This document shows positions 28,934 to 37,563 of a stretch of 64,000 bases of DNA, piece after piece; positions within the stretch are counted from its first letter, which is position 1, and the number at the start of each line of letters is the position of its first letter. The DNA comes from JANRIG01 sp033765235 (GTDB lineage Bacteria > Bacteroidota > Bacteroidia > Cytophagales > UBA9547). The notes under the pieces were generated by a model that saw only the letters and a list, made by a program, of their open reading frames with translations, was not told where the DNA came from and ran no database searches. The stretch covers positions 10,946 through 74,945 of the forward strand of contig JANRIG010000030.1 of assembly GCA_033765235.1 (NCBI GenBank), in the 5' to 3' direction. The translations under genes and the position numbers were made by a program.

Positions 28934-31597
28934 ATGAACTTCTCAGACCCTTTTAAAATATTGACACCAAATGAAAGGTGGGCTCCGACACAAAGCCAAA
29001 TGGACGCTTTTCAGAATGCCTATGAAAAGTTGCTACCACCTTTGGTTTATAAAATCAGACTTGCAGTTGAAAAATGGCGGGAAGAAGGCTATAAAGGTGC
29101 TTCTGAAACTTCAAAATCATTATTGAACTTTTGGTTTAATGAGGAACATCTTATCGGACAGACAAAATTCAGTTTTTTCTTTTCGCAACGTGAAGCCATT
29201 GAATCAATCATTTACTTATATGAAATAGCAAAGGCAAAGGACAAATATGAGTTAATGAAATTTGACTCTTCACAACGTGTCAGCACAGGTATGTTTGATG
29301 AAAACTGGACACGTTATGTTATTAAAATGGCGACTGGTGCTGGAAAGACAAAAGTAATGGGTTTGACTTTGGTCTGGTCTTACTTTCATAAACTTTATGA
29401 GGCGGACAGCACTCTATCAAAAGACTTTTTAGTCATTGCTCCAAACATTATTGTTTTAAACCGTTTACGCAAGGACTTTGACGGACTTAAGATGTTTTTT
29501 GATGAACCGTTTTTCCCCGACAATGGCTATAACGACAAAGACTGGAAAAACGACTTTCAATTAACGCTTCACATTCAAGACGATTTAAAACCAATAACAG
29601 AATCGGGAAATATTTTCTTGACCAACATTCATCGTGTTTTCTTTAACGAAGAACCTGAACAAAATTTTGAAACTACTTTTTTAGGCGTTAAACCCAAACC
29701 CGATGCAGACACTTCAAAAGGTTTAGACCTTGGAAAGGTGATGAGAAGCGACAAGATTAAAGATTTGGTTGTGTTGAATGATGAAGCCCATCACATACAC
29801 GACAGTTCTTTGGCTTGGTTCAAAAACATTGAGGACATTAGCAACAAATTAAAATTGAAAAACGGTAACGGAATAAGTCTACAAGCAGACTATTCCGCTA
29901 CTCCTAAACATAACAACGGTGCTATTTTCGTTCAGACCATCTGCGATTACCCTTTGGTTGAAGCTATCAAACAAAATGTAGTAAAGTCGCCTGTATTGCC
30001 TGATGAAGCATCAAGACAAAGAATTCAAGAAAAAGATTCTTCTGACTTTGTAGAACGCTACCGAGATTATATTCATTTAGGCTATCTGGAATGGGAACAA
30101 GAATATGAGAATCTCAAAAACGTTAAAACGCCTATCCTTTTCATTATGACGATGAGCACCAAAGAAGCAGACCAAGCGGCTGCATTTTTGGAAAGCAATT
30201 ATCCTTCAATGAAAAATTCTGTGCTGACTATTCATACCAACAATTCGGGTGAAATAAAAGAAACTACATCAAGCAAAAAAGACAAAGAAGAATTAGAAGC
30301 ATTAAGAAAAGCAGCAGATGAAATAGACAAAGACCATTCGCCATACAAAGCCGTTGTTTCGGTTTTAATGCTTCGTGAAGGTTGGGATGTTAGAAATGTA
30401 ACCACCATAGTTGGACTTCGCCCATTTGGTGCTGATTCTAAAATCCTTCCCGAGCAAACTATTGGTAGAGGTTTACGAAAAATGTATTCGTTGGATATGC
30501 CCGAAAAATTGGTTGTGGTTGGAACACCCGCGTTTTTAGAATTTGTTGAGAGCCTGAAAACAGAAGGGGTAGAATTTCAATACAGCCTAATGGGCATAGG
30601 TTCTAAAGGCAAATCGCCTGTAATTGTGGAAGTGGACAAAGAAAATACAAATAAAGATTTAGAAGCTTTGGATATTCCTATTCCGCAAATGAGCCCAAGA
30701 ATTTACAGAGAGTTTAAAAACCTTGAATTAATTGATGTCAGCAAATTCAAAAACGAAAAAGTAGAACAGAAAAAATTCAACAGCGATGAATTGAAGGAAA
30801 TTGTTTTCAATGACATTGATGGAGATTTTTCACATAAAACAGTTTTTAAAGACACAACACCCGATTACAGAAATGTAATTGGCTTTTTTACTGCTGCCAT
30901 TTTAAAAGACAGCCGTTTGGTAAGTGGCTTCAATATTCTTTACCCAAAAGTGGAAAGCTTTATCAAATACCAACTTTTTACAAAAGAGGTTGAATTAAGC
31001 GACCCGCAAACAATGAGAAACCTTTCAGAAATTCATCCAAAAGAAATACTGAAAACCACTTTCAAAAAAGCCATTGACGAATTAACCATTACTGACAAAG
31101 GAACAGCAGAGGTTAAAAACTTCATTTCACTAAAACTAACAAAACCGAAGGTTGCAGAAAACCAACCTTTCCTTGTGCCTAAAAAATCGGTTTTCAACAA
31201 AATCATTGGCGACAATCCTTTTGAATTAGAATTTTCCTCTTACTGTGAAAGCAGGTTCAATGATGTTGTTTCATTTGCTAAAAACACATTTGGCGAAGGT
31301 GGCGTAAACTTTAGCATTGAATACCAAAAGGAAAATGGAAATATCGCACCGTTCTTTCCCGACTTTTTTATCAAAACATCACCAACAACATTTTATATTG
31401 TAGAAACCAAAGGGCGTGAAGATTTAGACGACATTCGCAAAATTCAACGCCTTGCTACTTGGTGCAAAGACATAAACACAGCACAAAAGGAATACACTTA
31501 TACAGCAGTGTATGTGAAGCAAGAGAAATGGGAAGAAGTGAAGAATGATTTAAAGTCATTCAGCGATGTAATTAAAATTTTTAAAGTGTCAGAATAA
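28934..31597 (+). CDS. Type III restriction endonuclease Res-like subunit
   Basis: An 887-residue superfamily 2 helicase-nuclease. Walker A is ATGAGKT (residues 133-139), motif II is DEAH at 283-286, a DYSATPKHNNG motif III follows, and motif VI is QTIGRGLRK from about 508. The C-terminus has a PD-(D/E)XK core: P809-D810, then E824-T-K826 within FYIVETKGRED. This layout fits Res subunits of type III restriction enzymes, which translocate along DNA and cut when two unmethylated sites are met. Its methyltransferase partner is at 32208, behind a small GxxExxY gene, an arrangement with Res upstream of Mod. Codon use differs from the flanking genes (ATT rather than ATA for Ile). A palindromic repeat starts 3 bases after the stop. 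Confidence 0.9.
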   Translation: MNFSDPFKILTPNERWAPTQSQMDAFQNAYEKLLPPLVYKIRLAVEKWREEGYKGASETSKSLLNFWFNEEHLIGQTKFSFFFSQREAIESIIYLYEIAKAKDKYELMKFDSSQRVSTGMFDENWTRYVIKMATGAGKTKVMGLTLVWSYFHKLYEADSTLSKDFLVIAPNIIVLNRLRKDFDGLKMFFDEPFFPDNGYNDKDWKNDFQLTLHIQDDLKPITESGNIFLTNIHRVFFNEEPEQNFETTFLGVKPKPDADTSKGLDLGKVMRSDKIKDLVVLNDEAHHIHDSSLAWFKNIEDISNKLKLKNGNGISLQADYSATPKHNNGAIFVQTICDYPLVEAIKQNVVKSPVLPDEASRQRIQEKDSSDFVERYRDYIHLGYLEWEQEYENLKNVKTPILFIMTMSTKEADQAAAFLESNYPSMKNSVLTIHTNNSGEIKETTSSKKDKEELEALRKAADEIDKDHSPYKAVVSVLMLREGWDVRNVTTIVGLRPFGADSKILPEQTIGRGLRKMYSLDMPEKLVVVGTPAFLEFVESLKTEGVEFQYSLMGIGSKGKSPVIVEVDKENTNKDLEALDIPIPQMSPRIYREFKNLELIDVSKFKNEKVEQKKFNSDELKEIVFNDIDGDFSHKTVFKDTTPDYRNVIGFFTAAILKDSRLVSGFNILYPKVESFIKYQLFTKEVELSDPQTMRNLSEIHPKEILKTTFKKAIDELTITDKGTAEVKNFISLKLTKPKVAENQPFLVPKKSVFNKIIGDNPFELEFSSYCESRFNDVVSFAKNTFGEGGVNFSIEYQKENGNIAPFFPDFFIKTSPTTFYIVETKGREDLDDIRKIQRLATWCKDINTAQKEYTYTAVYVKQEKWEEVKNDLKSFSDVIKIFKVSE

Positions 31598-31598
31598 A

Positions 31599-31694
31599 AT
31601 GTCTGAATTAGGATTTACAAGATTTAAAGATGATAGGATTAAAAAAATCCTTCAATCATCGAATCCTAAAAATCCTAATTCTGACAATAAATAA
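31599..31694 (+). other. 31-codon open frame made by palindromic repeat copy A
   Basis: The frame starts at an ATG one base after the Res stop and runs through the whole repeat to a TAA. Its peptide opens MSELGFTRFKDDRIKKIL and contains NPKNPNSD. It resembles the insert that copy C creates in the methyltransferase (SGLGFAGLKDEKIK... and NPTNPNAD), which shows that both copies can be read in the same frame. Close coupling to the Res stop could allow translation, but nothing shows that a peptide is made. Confidence 0.35.
31601..31685. repeat. Palindromic repeat, copy A (between Res and GxxExxY genes)
   Basis: An 85-bp element with ends GTCTGAATTAGGATT and AATCCTAATTCTGAC, which are near-perfect inverted repeats of each other. 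Internal AGGATT and AATCC blocks extend the pairing almost to the centre, so the transcript can form one long imperfect hairpin. It shares its ends and internal order with copies at 32100 and 34064. Confidence 0.85.
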
Positions 31695-31702
31695 ATATAA
31701 TT

Positions 31703-32110
31703 ATGAAATTTGAAGATGTAACAAGAAAAATAATAGGCTGTGCAATGAAAGTTCATAGCACATTGGGAAATGGCTTTCAAGAAGTAATTTACCAAAGGGC
31801 ATTGGCTATTGAAATGGAAAAACAAGGGCTGGGTTTTCAGCGTGAAATGGAAATGACAATTTTTTATGAAGGAATTGATATTGGAACAAGGCGTGTTGAT
31901 TTTTTTGTAGAAGAAAATATTATGGTTGAACTCAAAGCATTGATAAGGTTGGAAGATGTTCATTTGGCTCAAGCAATGAATTATTGTCAAGCATATAATT
32001 TACCCATTGGTTTACTAATCAATTTTGGTGCAAAAAGTTTGGAATTTAAAAGAGTTTACAATGTTAACCATCCCGAGAATAAGGAATACATCAAAAACCG
32101 TCAAAATTAG
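31703..32110 (+). CDS. GxxExxY family PD-(D/E)XK nuclease-like protein
   Basis: A 135-residue protein with the family's naming motif (GNGFQEVIYQ, residues about 22-31) and an N-terminal helix KIIGCAMKVHSTLG. A PD-(D/E)XK-like core is present: RRVDFFVE with Asp at 66, then E76-L-K78, then a Gln in HLAQAMNYC. The last strand is PIGLLINFG. No biochemical role is established for GxxExxY proteins; they are common and often scattered in Bacteroidota. Here the gene sits between Res and Mod and is flanked on both sides by the same palindromic repeat. Its stop codon TAG is itself supplied by the left end of copy B (CGTCAAAATTAG). Confidence 0.88.
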   Translation: MKFEDVTRKIIGCAMKVHSTLGNGFQEVIYQRALAIEMEKQGLGFQREMEMTIFYEGIDIGTRRVDFFVEENIMVELKALIRLEDVHLAQAMNYCQAYNLPIGLLINFGAKSLEFKRVYNVNHPENKEYIKNRQN

Positions 32111-32191
32111 GATTCATAAGATGAAAGGATGATAGGTTTTTTGAAATAAAAAATCCTACAATCTTGTAATCCTAAAAATCCTAATGCTGAC
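32100..32191. repeat. Palindromic repeat, copy B (between GxxExxY and Mod genes)
   Basis: A 92-bp element with ends GTCAAAATTAGGATT and AATCCTAATGCTGAC. The arms pair along nearly their full length with a short AAAT centre. The frame that is open in copies A and C is broken here by stops. Its left end forms the last codons and stop of the GxxExxY gene; its right end contains an ATG (32184) that is in frame with the methyltransferase but is not the preferred start. Confidence 0.85.
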
Positions 32192-32207
32192 AACAATAAA
32201 TAGACAA

Positions 32208-34352
32208 ATGAACGATACAGATAAAAACAAAATAATTGACCTCATACAAGCAGGCGAAAAACTCCCCAAAGAATACATCTATAAACTTTTCGCTGACGAA
32301 GAAGATGTATTTCTTTTTTGGAACGGAAGAAAAGAAGAGGTTACCAATATTGCATTACCATTTCACAGTATTGAACATATTGACGAGCCAAGAAAAGAAG
32401 CCAAAAAAGCAGGAGACAACTTCTCCATGTTTGAAACCGATTTCAGAGGCAGGCAACTAAAGGGCTGGACAAACAAACTAATATGGGGTGATAATAAATT
32501 GATACTTTCCTCATTGGCAAATGGCCCTATTCGTGATGAAATAGAAAAAGAAGGCGGTTTAAAACTCATCTACATTGACCCACCCTTTGCCGTTGGTGCT
32601 GACTTCGGTTTTGACATTCAAATAGGTAGTGAAACTGCACAAAAGAAACAAAGCATAATCGAAGAAATTGCCTACCGAGATACTTGGGGAAAAGGTATTT
32701 CTTCTTATCTCTCAATGATGTATGAGAGATTGAAGTTGATGCATAACCTTTTGGCCGAGGATGGGAGTATGTATGTTCACGTTGATGGTAGAGTAAGTAG
32801 CTATTTAAAATTAGTTTTGGATGATATTTTTGGTACAGACAATTTAGTAAATCAAATTGCTTGGTATTACAGAAGATGGAATATTGCAGGAAATGCTTTT
32901 GCGAAAAACTGGGATACAATTTTTTATTATTCAAAATCAAAAGGCAAACACATTTTTAATCAACAATATATTCCTAAATCTGATAAATCTTCAGGAGATG
33001 GCAAGGCTTGGGTAAGTGTTATTGGTGAAGATGGTGTAAGACGTTCAACATTAACTGACGAAATTTCAAAAGGTGTCCCAATGCCTGATATGTGGGAAAT
33101 TTCAATGATTAATCCAGTAGGCAATGAACGTGTGGGCTACCCCACCCAAAAACCCGAAGCACTTCTCGAACGCATCATCAAAGCAAGTAGCAATGAAGGC
33201 GATTTAATTGCCGACTTCTTTTGTGGTAGCGGAACAACAGCAGCAGTAGCAGAAAAATTAGGGCGTAAATGGATTACAACAGACTTAGGAAGATTTTCAG
33301 TTCACACAGCACGAAAACGTTTAATTGGTGTTCAAAGAGAGTTACAAGAAAGCGGAAAAGATTTTAGGGCTTTTGAATTGCTCAACCTTGGTAAATATGA
33401 ACGCCAGTTTTTTATGGACGACCTTACCAACGGTAAACGCAAAGCCAAAGAAGATTTATATGTTGATTTAATTTTAGAAGCCTACAAAGCCAAACGAATA
33501 GACGGTCACGCAACATTACACGGAAGCAAAGCAGGACGTTTTGTAAATGTTGGTCCTTTGGATGTGCCGGTAACGCAAAGCCGTTTGATGGATATTTTTG
33601 AAGAATGCCGCACCAAACTTTATACCCAAGTTGATGTGTTGGGCTTTGAATTTGAAATGGGACTTACGCCACAATTTATCCAAGAGCTTAAAGAGAAAGG
33701 CGTTTCTGTAACACTTAAATACATTCCCAAAGATGTATTTGATAAACGAGCCGTTGAAAAAGGACAAGTGAAATTCTTTGATGTAGCTTACCTTAACACC
33801 AAAGAAAAAGTAAAAGGCAAATCCATTACAATTGAACTTACCGACTTTGTAACTCACTACACCCAAGACGATATTGAAGAACTACAGCAAACCATGAGAG
33901 CAGGAAGTAAAGTAGTCATTGAAGACGGTCAAATTTTCAAAATTGAAAAAGATAAAAACGGAATCATCACCCGCACCGTTCTAACCAAAAATTGGTTTGA
34001 TTGGATTGACTATTGGGCCATAGATTTTGATTATGAAAGCAAAAAAGAAATCATAAAAATACCGTCAGGATTAGGATTCGCAGGATTAAAAGATGAAAAG
34101 ATTAAGAATACCGAAATCGAAAAAATCCTACCATCCACTAATCCCACAAATCCTAATGCAGACATTGAGTATTGGACAGGCAATTATATTTTTGAAAACG
34201 AGTGGCAAAGTTTCCGTACCAAGCAAAACCCAACCCTAGAGTTTACTAGTATTTCGCATCAATATCCAAAAGAAGGTAAATATAAAGTGATGGTAAAAGT
34301 GGTTGACATTTTAGGAATTGACACAAGTAAAATAATTGAAGTGGTAATATAG
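32208..34352 (+). CDS. Beta-class DNA adenine methyltransferase (type III Mod-like) with an in-frame repeat insert
   Basis: A 714-residue protein from the ATG at 32208 (MNDTDKNKIIDLI); the ATG at 32184 lies in a repeat and is less likely. Motif IV, DPPF, is at residues 124-127. A target-recognition region follows. The AdoMet-binding FCGSGTT motif is at 338-344, after YPTQKPEALLERII. This order defines the beta class, as in type III Mod subunits, which methylate N6 of adenine and guide Res. A long C-terminal region (about 400-600) and a PKD-like last 50 residues (YPKEGKYKVMVKVVD) follow. Between them, residues about 619-652 are encoded by palindromic repeat copy C with the frame kept. Codon use is ATT-rich like Res. 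Confidence 0.9.
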   Translation: MNDTDKNKIIDLIQAGEKLPKEYIYKLFADEEDVFLFWNGRKEEVTNIALPFHSIEHIDEPRKEAKKAGDNFSMFETDFRGRQLKGWTNKLIWGDNKLILSSLANGPIRDEIEKEGGLKLIYIDPPFAVGADFGFDIQIGSETAQKKQSIIEEIAYRDTWGKGISSYLSMMYERLKLMHNLLAEDGSMYVHVDGRVSSYLKLVLDDIFGTDNLVNQIAWYYRRWNIAGNAFAKNWDTIFYYSKSKGKHIFNQQYIPKSDKSSGDGKAWVSVIGEDGVRRSTLTDEISKGVPMPDMWEISMINPVGNERVGYPTQKPEALLERIIKASSNEGDLIADFFCGSGTTAAVAEKLGRKWITTDLGRFSVHTARKRLIGVQRELQESGKDFRAFELLNLGKYERQFFMDDLTNGKRKAKEDLYVDLILEAYKAKRIDGHATLHGSKAGRFVNVGPLDVPVTQSRLMDIFEECRTKLYTQVDVLGFEFEMGLTPQFIQELKEKGVSVTLKYIPKDVFDKRAVEKGQVKFFDVAYLNTKEKVKGKSITIELTDFVTHYTQDDIEELQQTMRAGSKVVIEDGQIFKIEKDKNGIITRTVLTKNWFDWIDYWAIDFDYESKKEIIKIPSGLGFAGLKDEKIKNTEIEKILPSTNPTNPNADIEYWTGNYIFENEWQSFRTKQNPTLEFTSISHQYPKEGKYKVMVKVVDILGIDTSKIIEVVI
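34064..34163. repeat. Palindromic repeat, copy C, inside the methyltransferase coding sequence
   Basis: A 100-bp element with ends GTCAGGATTAGGATT and AATCCTAATGCAGAC, the same as copies A and B at all conserved positions. It is read in frame as about 33 residues (SGLGFAGLKDEKIK, later NPTNPNAD). The flanking residues (KKEIIKIP and IEYWTGNYIFENEW) look like normal Mod C-terminal sequence, so the element appears to have been inserted into, or to have replaced, a surface linker. Confidence 0.85.
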
Positions 34353-34423
34353 TCAAAAAAGATATCATACAACATCAATGTAGCAGGATATAACTATTCC
34401 ACTTCCTACTTTTTGCTACATAA

Positions 34424-34455
34424 TTTGGGCAATATAAAATGTACACTTATATTTG
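34424..34455 (+). promoter_or_regulatory. Bacteroidota-type promoter of hppA
   Basis: TTTG at 34424-34427 and TATATTTG at 34448-34455 are separated by 20 bases, an exact match to the phylum's -33/-7 consensus (TTTG, then TANNTTTG). The -7 box ends 47 bases before the hppA ATG. Confidence 0.65.
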
Positions 34456-34502
34456 CGTCCCAAATTTCAAAAGAACGTTTTTAAGATTATTAACCATTAT
34501 TT

Positions 34503-36668
34503 ATGCATTTCTTATTTTACCTCATTCCCGCTATTGGCATACTTTCATTGCTTTACGCATTCATAATATCCGGTTGGATATCAAAACAAGATGCCGGCGA
34601 TGACAAAATGAAGACCATAGCAACCTACATATCCGAAGGGGCTATGGCATTTCTCAAAGCAGAGTACAAGGTGCTTTCCTACTTTGCCATCATTACCATG
34701 ATACTATTGCTCATATTGGGCTTTTCTAACCACAATTCGCACCCTGTCATAGCAGGTTCGTTTTTGGTGGGGGCAGTATTTTCTGCACTAGCAGGGTTTA
34801 TAGGCATGAGGGTAGCTACCATGGCCAATGTGCGCACCGCTCAGGCAGCCAAAACCAGCCTTTCCAAAGCCCTTGACGTGTCTTTCAAAGGAGGCAGTGT
34901 CATGGGTATGGGGGTAGCAGGGCTTGCAGTGCTGGGGTTAGGCACCTTATTCATCATTTTTTATTATTCTTTTGTAAATGGGGCTGCGCCCAATGGCGAA
35001 GAAATGGAGCGTGCCATAGAAGTACTCACAGGCTTTTCGCTGGGAGCTGAGAGCATAGCACTATTTGCCAGAGTAGGCGGAGGCATATATACAAAAGCAG
35101 CAGACGTAGGTGCCGACCTGGTAGGCAAAGTAGAAGCAGGCATACCTGAAGACGACCCTCGCAACCCGGCCACCATAGCTGATAACGTGGGCGACAATGT
35201 GGGCGATGTAGCAGGCATGGGTGCCGACCTTTTCGGTTCTTATGTAGCCACTGTGCTGGCCACCATGGTACTCGGCAGAGAAACATTTGCCAATGACAAT
35301 TTTGGAGGCATGTCACCTATGCTGGTGCCTATGCTCATAGCAGGCTTGGGTATCATATTCTCTATGGCAGGCACACTTTTTGTAAAAGTAAAAGAAGGTG
35401 GCGATGTACAAAAAGCCCTCAACACAGGCAATTGGGTGTCTATCATACTCACAGCACTGGTAGCATTCATAGTGGTAAAATACGTGATGCCGGACACACT
35501 CACACTCAGAGGCACCACCTTCACTTCCACAGGAGTATATTTGGCAATAGTGACAGGGCTTATAGTAGGTGCTTTGATTAGTATCATCACAGAGTACTAT
35601 TGCAGCATGGGCAAGCCTCCTGTACTCAGCATCATACGCCAGTCATCTACAGGCCATGCCACCAATATCATAGCAGGGTTGAGCGTGGGCATGATGTCTA
35701 CCGCCATGCCTATGATAGTGATGGCAGCCGGCATATACATATCTTATATGTTTGCAGGCATTTATGGAGTGTCTATAGCTGCCGCCGGTATGATGGCTAC
35801 CACAGGCATGCAGCTTGCCATAGATGCTTTTGGACCTATAGCCGACAATGCCGGAGGCATAGCAGAGATGAGTCACCTGCCTGCAGAGGTGCGTGAAAGA
35901 ACAGATATATTAGATGCCGTAGGCAATACCACAGCAGCTACAGGCAAGGGGTTTGCCATAGCCTCGGCTGCACTTACTTCACTGGCATTATTTGCTGCAT
36001 TTGTAGGACTTGCAGGTATCAATTCTATAGATATATACAAGGCAGAAGTGCTTTCAGGTCTTTTTATTGGAGGCATGATACCGTTTGTATTTTCTGCAAT
36101 GGCTATAAGTGCAGTAGGCAGAGCCGCCATGAGCATGGTAGAGGAGGTAAGAAGGCAATTCAGAGAGATACCCGGCATCATGGAAGGCACAGGCAAGCCT
36201 GAATACGATAAGTGTGTAGCCATATCTACCAATGCAGCCATCAAAGAAATGATACTGCCCGGAGCTTTGGCCATATTGTCGCCATTAGTAGTAGGTTTTG
36301 CTTTTGGACCTGAAGTATTAGGAGGCATGCTCGCAGGAGTCACAGTATCAGGGGTGCTTATGGCAATATTCCAAAGTAATGCAGGTGGTGCATGGGACAA
36401 TGCCAAAAAATCATTTGAAAAAGGGGTAGTGATAAATGGGCAAACCTATTATAAAAAATCTGAACCTCACAAAGCAGCTGTGACCGGCGACACCGTAGGC
36501 GACCCATTCAAAGATACTTCTGGACCTTCTATGAACATACTTATCAAGCTCATGAGCATAGTATCGCTGGTGATAGCCCCGTCTCTAAAACAGTTGCATG
36601 TAGATGGCAAATCGGGGCTTGCAGATACCAAAAGTATTGAAAATATAGTGAAAACGCCCTTGAAATAA
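34503..36668 (+). CDS. hppA: Membrane-bound ion-pumping pyrophosphatase, K+-dependent type
   Basis: A 721-residue integral membrane protein with about 16 transmembrane helices. It hydrolyses pyrophosphate and pumps H+ or Na+ out of the cytosol. The catalytic loop GGIYTKAADVGADLVGKVEAGIPEDDPRNPATIADNVGDNVGDVAGMGADLF is complete (residues about 200-245), with further Asp clusters at DAFGPIADNAGG and SNAGGAWDNAKK. In GNTTAATGKG, Ala at 478 and Gly at 481 occupy the positions where K+-independent enzymes have Lys and Ala/Thr, so this should be a K+-dependent enzyme. Many K+-dependent members move Na+; the ion here is not decided by these motifs. Preceded by a clear promoter. Confidence 0.96.
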   Translation: MHFLFYLIPAIGILSLLYAFIISGWISKQDAGDDKMKTIATYISEGAMAFLKAEYKVLSYFAIITMILLLILGFSNHNSHPVIAGSFLVGAVFSALAGFIGMRVATMANVRTAQAAKTSLSKALDVSFKGGSVMGMGVAGLAVLGLGTLFIIFYYSFVNGAAPNGEEMERAIEVLTGFSLGAESIALFARVGGGIYTKAADVGADLVGKVEAGIPEDDPRNPATIADNVGDNVGDVAGMGADLFGSYVATVLATMVLGRETFANDNFGGMSPMLVPMLIAGLGIIFSMAGTLFVKVKEGGDVQKALNTGNWVSIILTALVAFIVVKYVMPDTLTLRGTTFTSTGVYLAIVTGLIVGALISIITEYYCSMGKPPVLSIIRQSSTGHATNIIAGLSVGMMSTAMPMIVMAAGIYISYMFAGIYGVSIAAAGMMATTGMQLAIDAFGPIADNAGGIAEMSHLPAEVRERTDILDAVGNTTAATGKGFAIASAALTSLALFAAFVGLAGINSIDIYKAEVLSGLFIGGMIPFVFSAMAISAVGRAAMSMVEEVRRQFREIPGIMEGTGKPEYDKCVAISTNAAIKEMILPGALAILSPLVVGFAFGPEVLGGMLAGVTVSGVLMAIFQSNAGGAWDNAKKSFEKGVVINGQTYYKKSEPHKAAVTGDTVGDPFKDTSGPSMNILIKLMSIVSLVIAPSLKQLHVDGKSGLADTKSIENIVKTPLK

Positions 36669-36747
36669 AAATTAGTAGCCTTTTTCACCAAAGAATAATA
36701 TATTTGTTTGATTAATATATCACGTTTGTGGTTAGATTAATTTAGTA

Positions 36748-37563
36748 ATGTCTCGTAAAATTGAACCTATATTATATTTTTACCCTAAAATTTTATTTAG
36801 CAGTTCACTTAATGGTTTGGTATTCGACTTTGTATCTACAGTAGATATAATATTTGAACTAAATCCTAAGGCAAATTTTTTACAACAATTACAAAAAGAA
36901 TACTCCAAATATACTCAATGGTATGAAAATTTTGTAAAATCTCAACCCAATGATATAGAAGCAGACGGGCATCTGTATATTTCTGCACATAAATTTATAG
37001 AATTTTTGAACCTTATAAATTCTGTAAAAAGCAATGAACTCACTCAATGGCTTTGCAATCTTTATGTCAACAATACATTGCTCCGCAAAAACACTTACCC
37101 ATTAGTGCAATCTTTTTTTGACGGCAGTCCGCAAGCTATGAAATACAATATACGAAAGTTATATGAATATCAAGTGCATTATGAGAATGATAGTAAATAC
37201 AACACTACATTGCTAGAAGGTATATTGTGGTACACCATTACAATTATAGTAAATAAAAGTACCAAAAAATACAAAACTGAGATTGGCGAAAAAGAATACA
37301 TGAGTCAGTTGAAGTCAGAAAAAAAACCTAAGTTTACACCTGTAAAGGCACCTCCAATACCTACTTTATACGACGATTTATCTAAAGAAGAAAAACTCGA
37401 AATTTTTTACAAAAAACTCAATAAAACTCGTCATTGGTCTAAAACCATGAATATTAAAATGTCAATAGATAATTTTATGATAAACAAAATAAATCAAATG
37501 AACATACAATCAGATGATTTTGAAAAAAAAACCATAGCTAAGAAAAAATATAACAGGTCATGA
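36748..37563 (+). CDS. Unknown protein coupled to a GNAT-like gene
   Basis: A 271-residue protein I do not recognise. It has no signal peptide or membrane helix. It is rich in Lys, Tyr and Asn, with a mostly helical middle (residues 60-170) and a Pro-rich linker near 195-208 (FTPVKAPPIP) before a basic C-terminal tail that ends KKKYNRS. Its stop overlaps the next start in an ATGA arrangement, so the two products are probably made together. A TATATTTG box at 36699-36706 lies 41 bases upstream and may be its promoter. A cytosolic role linked to the acetyltransferase-like partner is the only inference. Confidence 0.7.
   Translation: MSRKIEPILYFYPKILFSSSLNGLVFDFVSTVDIIFELNPKANFLQQLQKEYSKYTQWYENFVKSQPNDIEADGHLYISAHKFIEFLNLINSVKSNELTQWLCNLYVNNTLLRKNTYPLVQSFFDGSPQAMKYNIRKLYEYQVHYENDSKYNTTLLEGILWYTITIIVNKSTKKYKTEIGEKEYMSQLKSEKKPKFTPVKAPPIPTLYDDLSKEEKLEIFYKKLNKTRHWSKTMNIKMSIDNFMINKINQMNIQSDDFEKKTIAKKKYNRS

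Noticed and set aside
31601..32191. Possible CRISPR repeats around the GxxExxY gene
   Set aside because: Only two copies are here, separated by a gene, each 85-92 bp and internally palindromic; there are no short spacers or cas genes.
32184..32207. ATG in repeat copy B as the Mod start
   Set aside because: Family members begin close to MNDTDKNKII; the extra eight residues come from the repeat.
35873..36406. 177-codon open frame on the minus strand inside hppA
   Set aside because: It mirrors the strongly conserved, small-residue-rich pyrophosphatase sequence and has no family features of its own.
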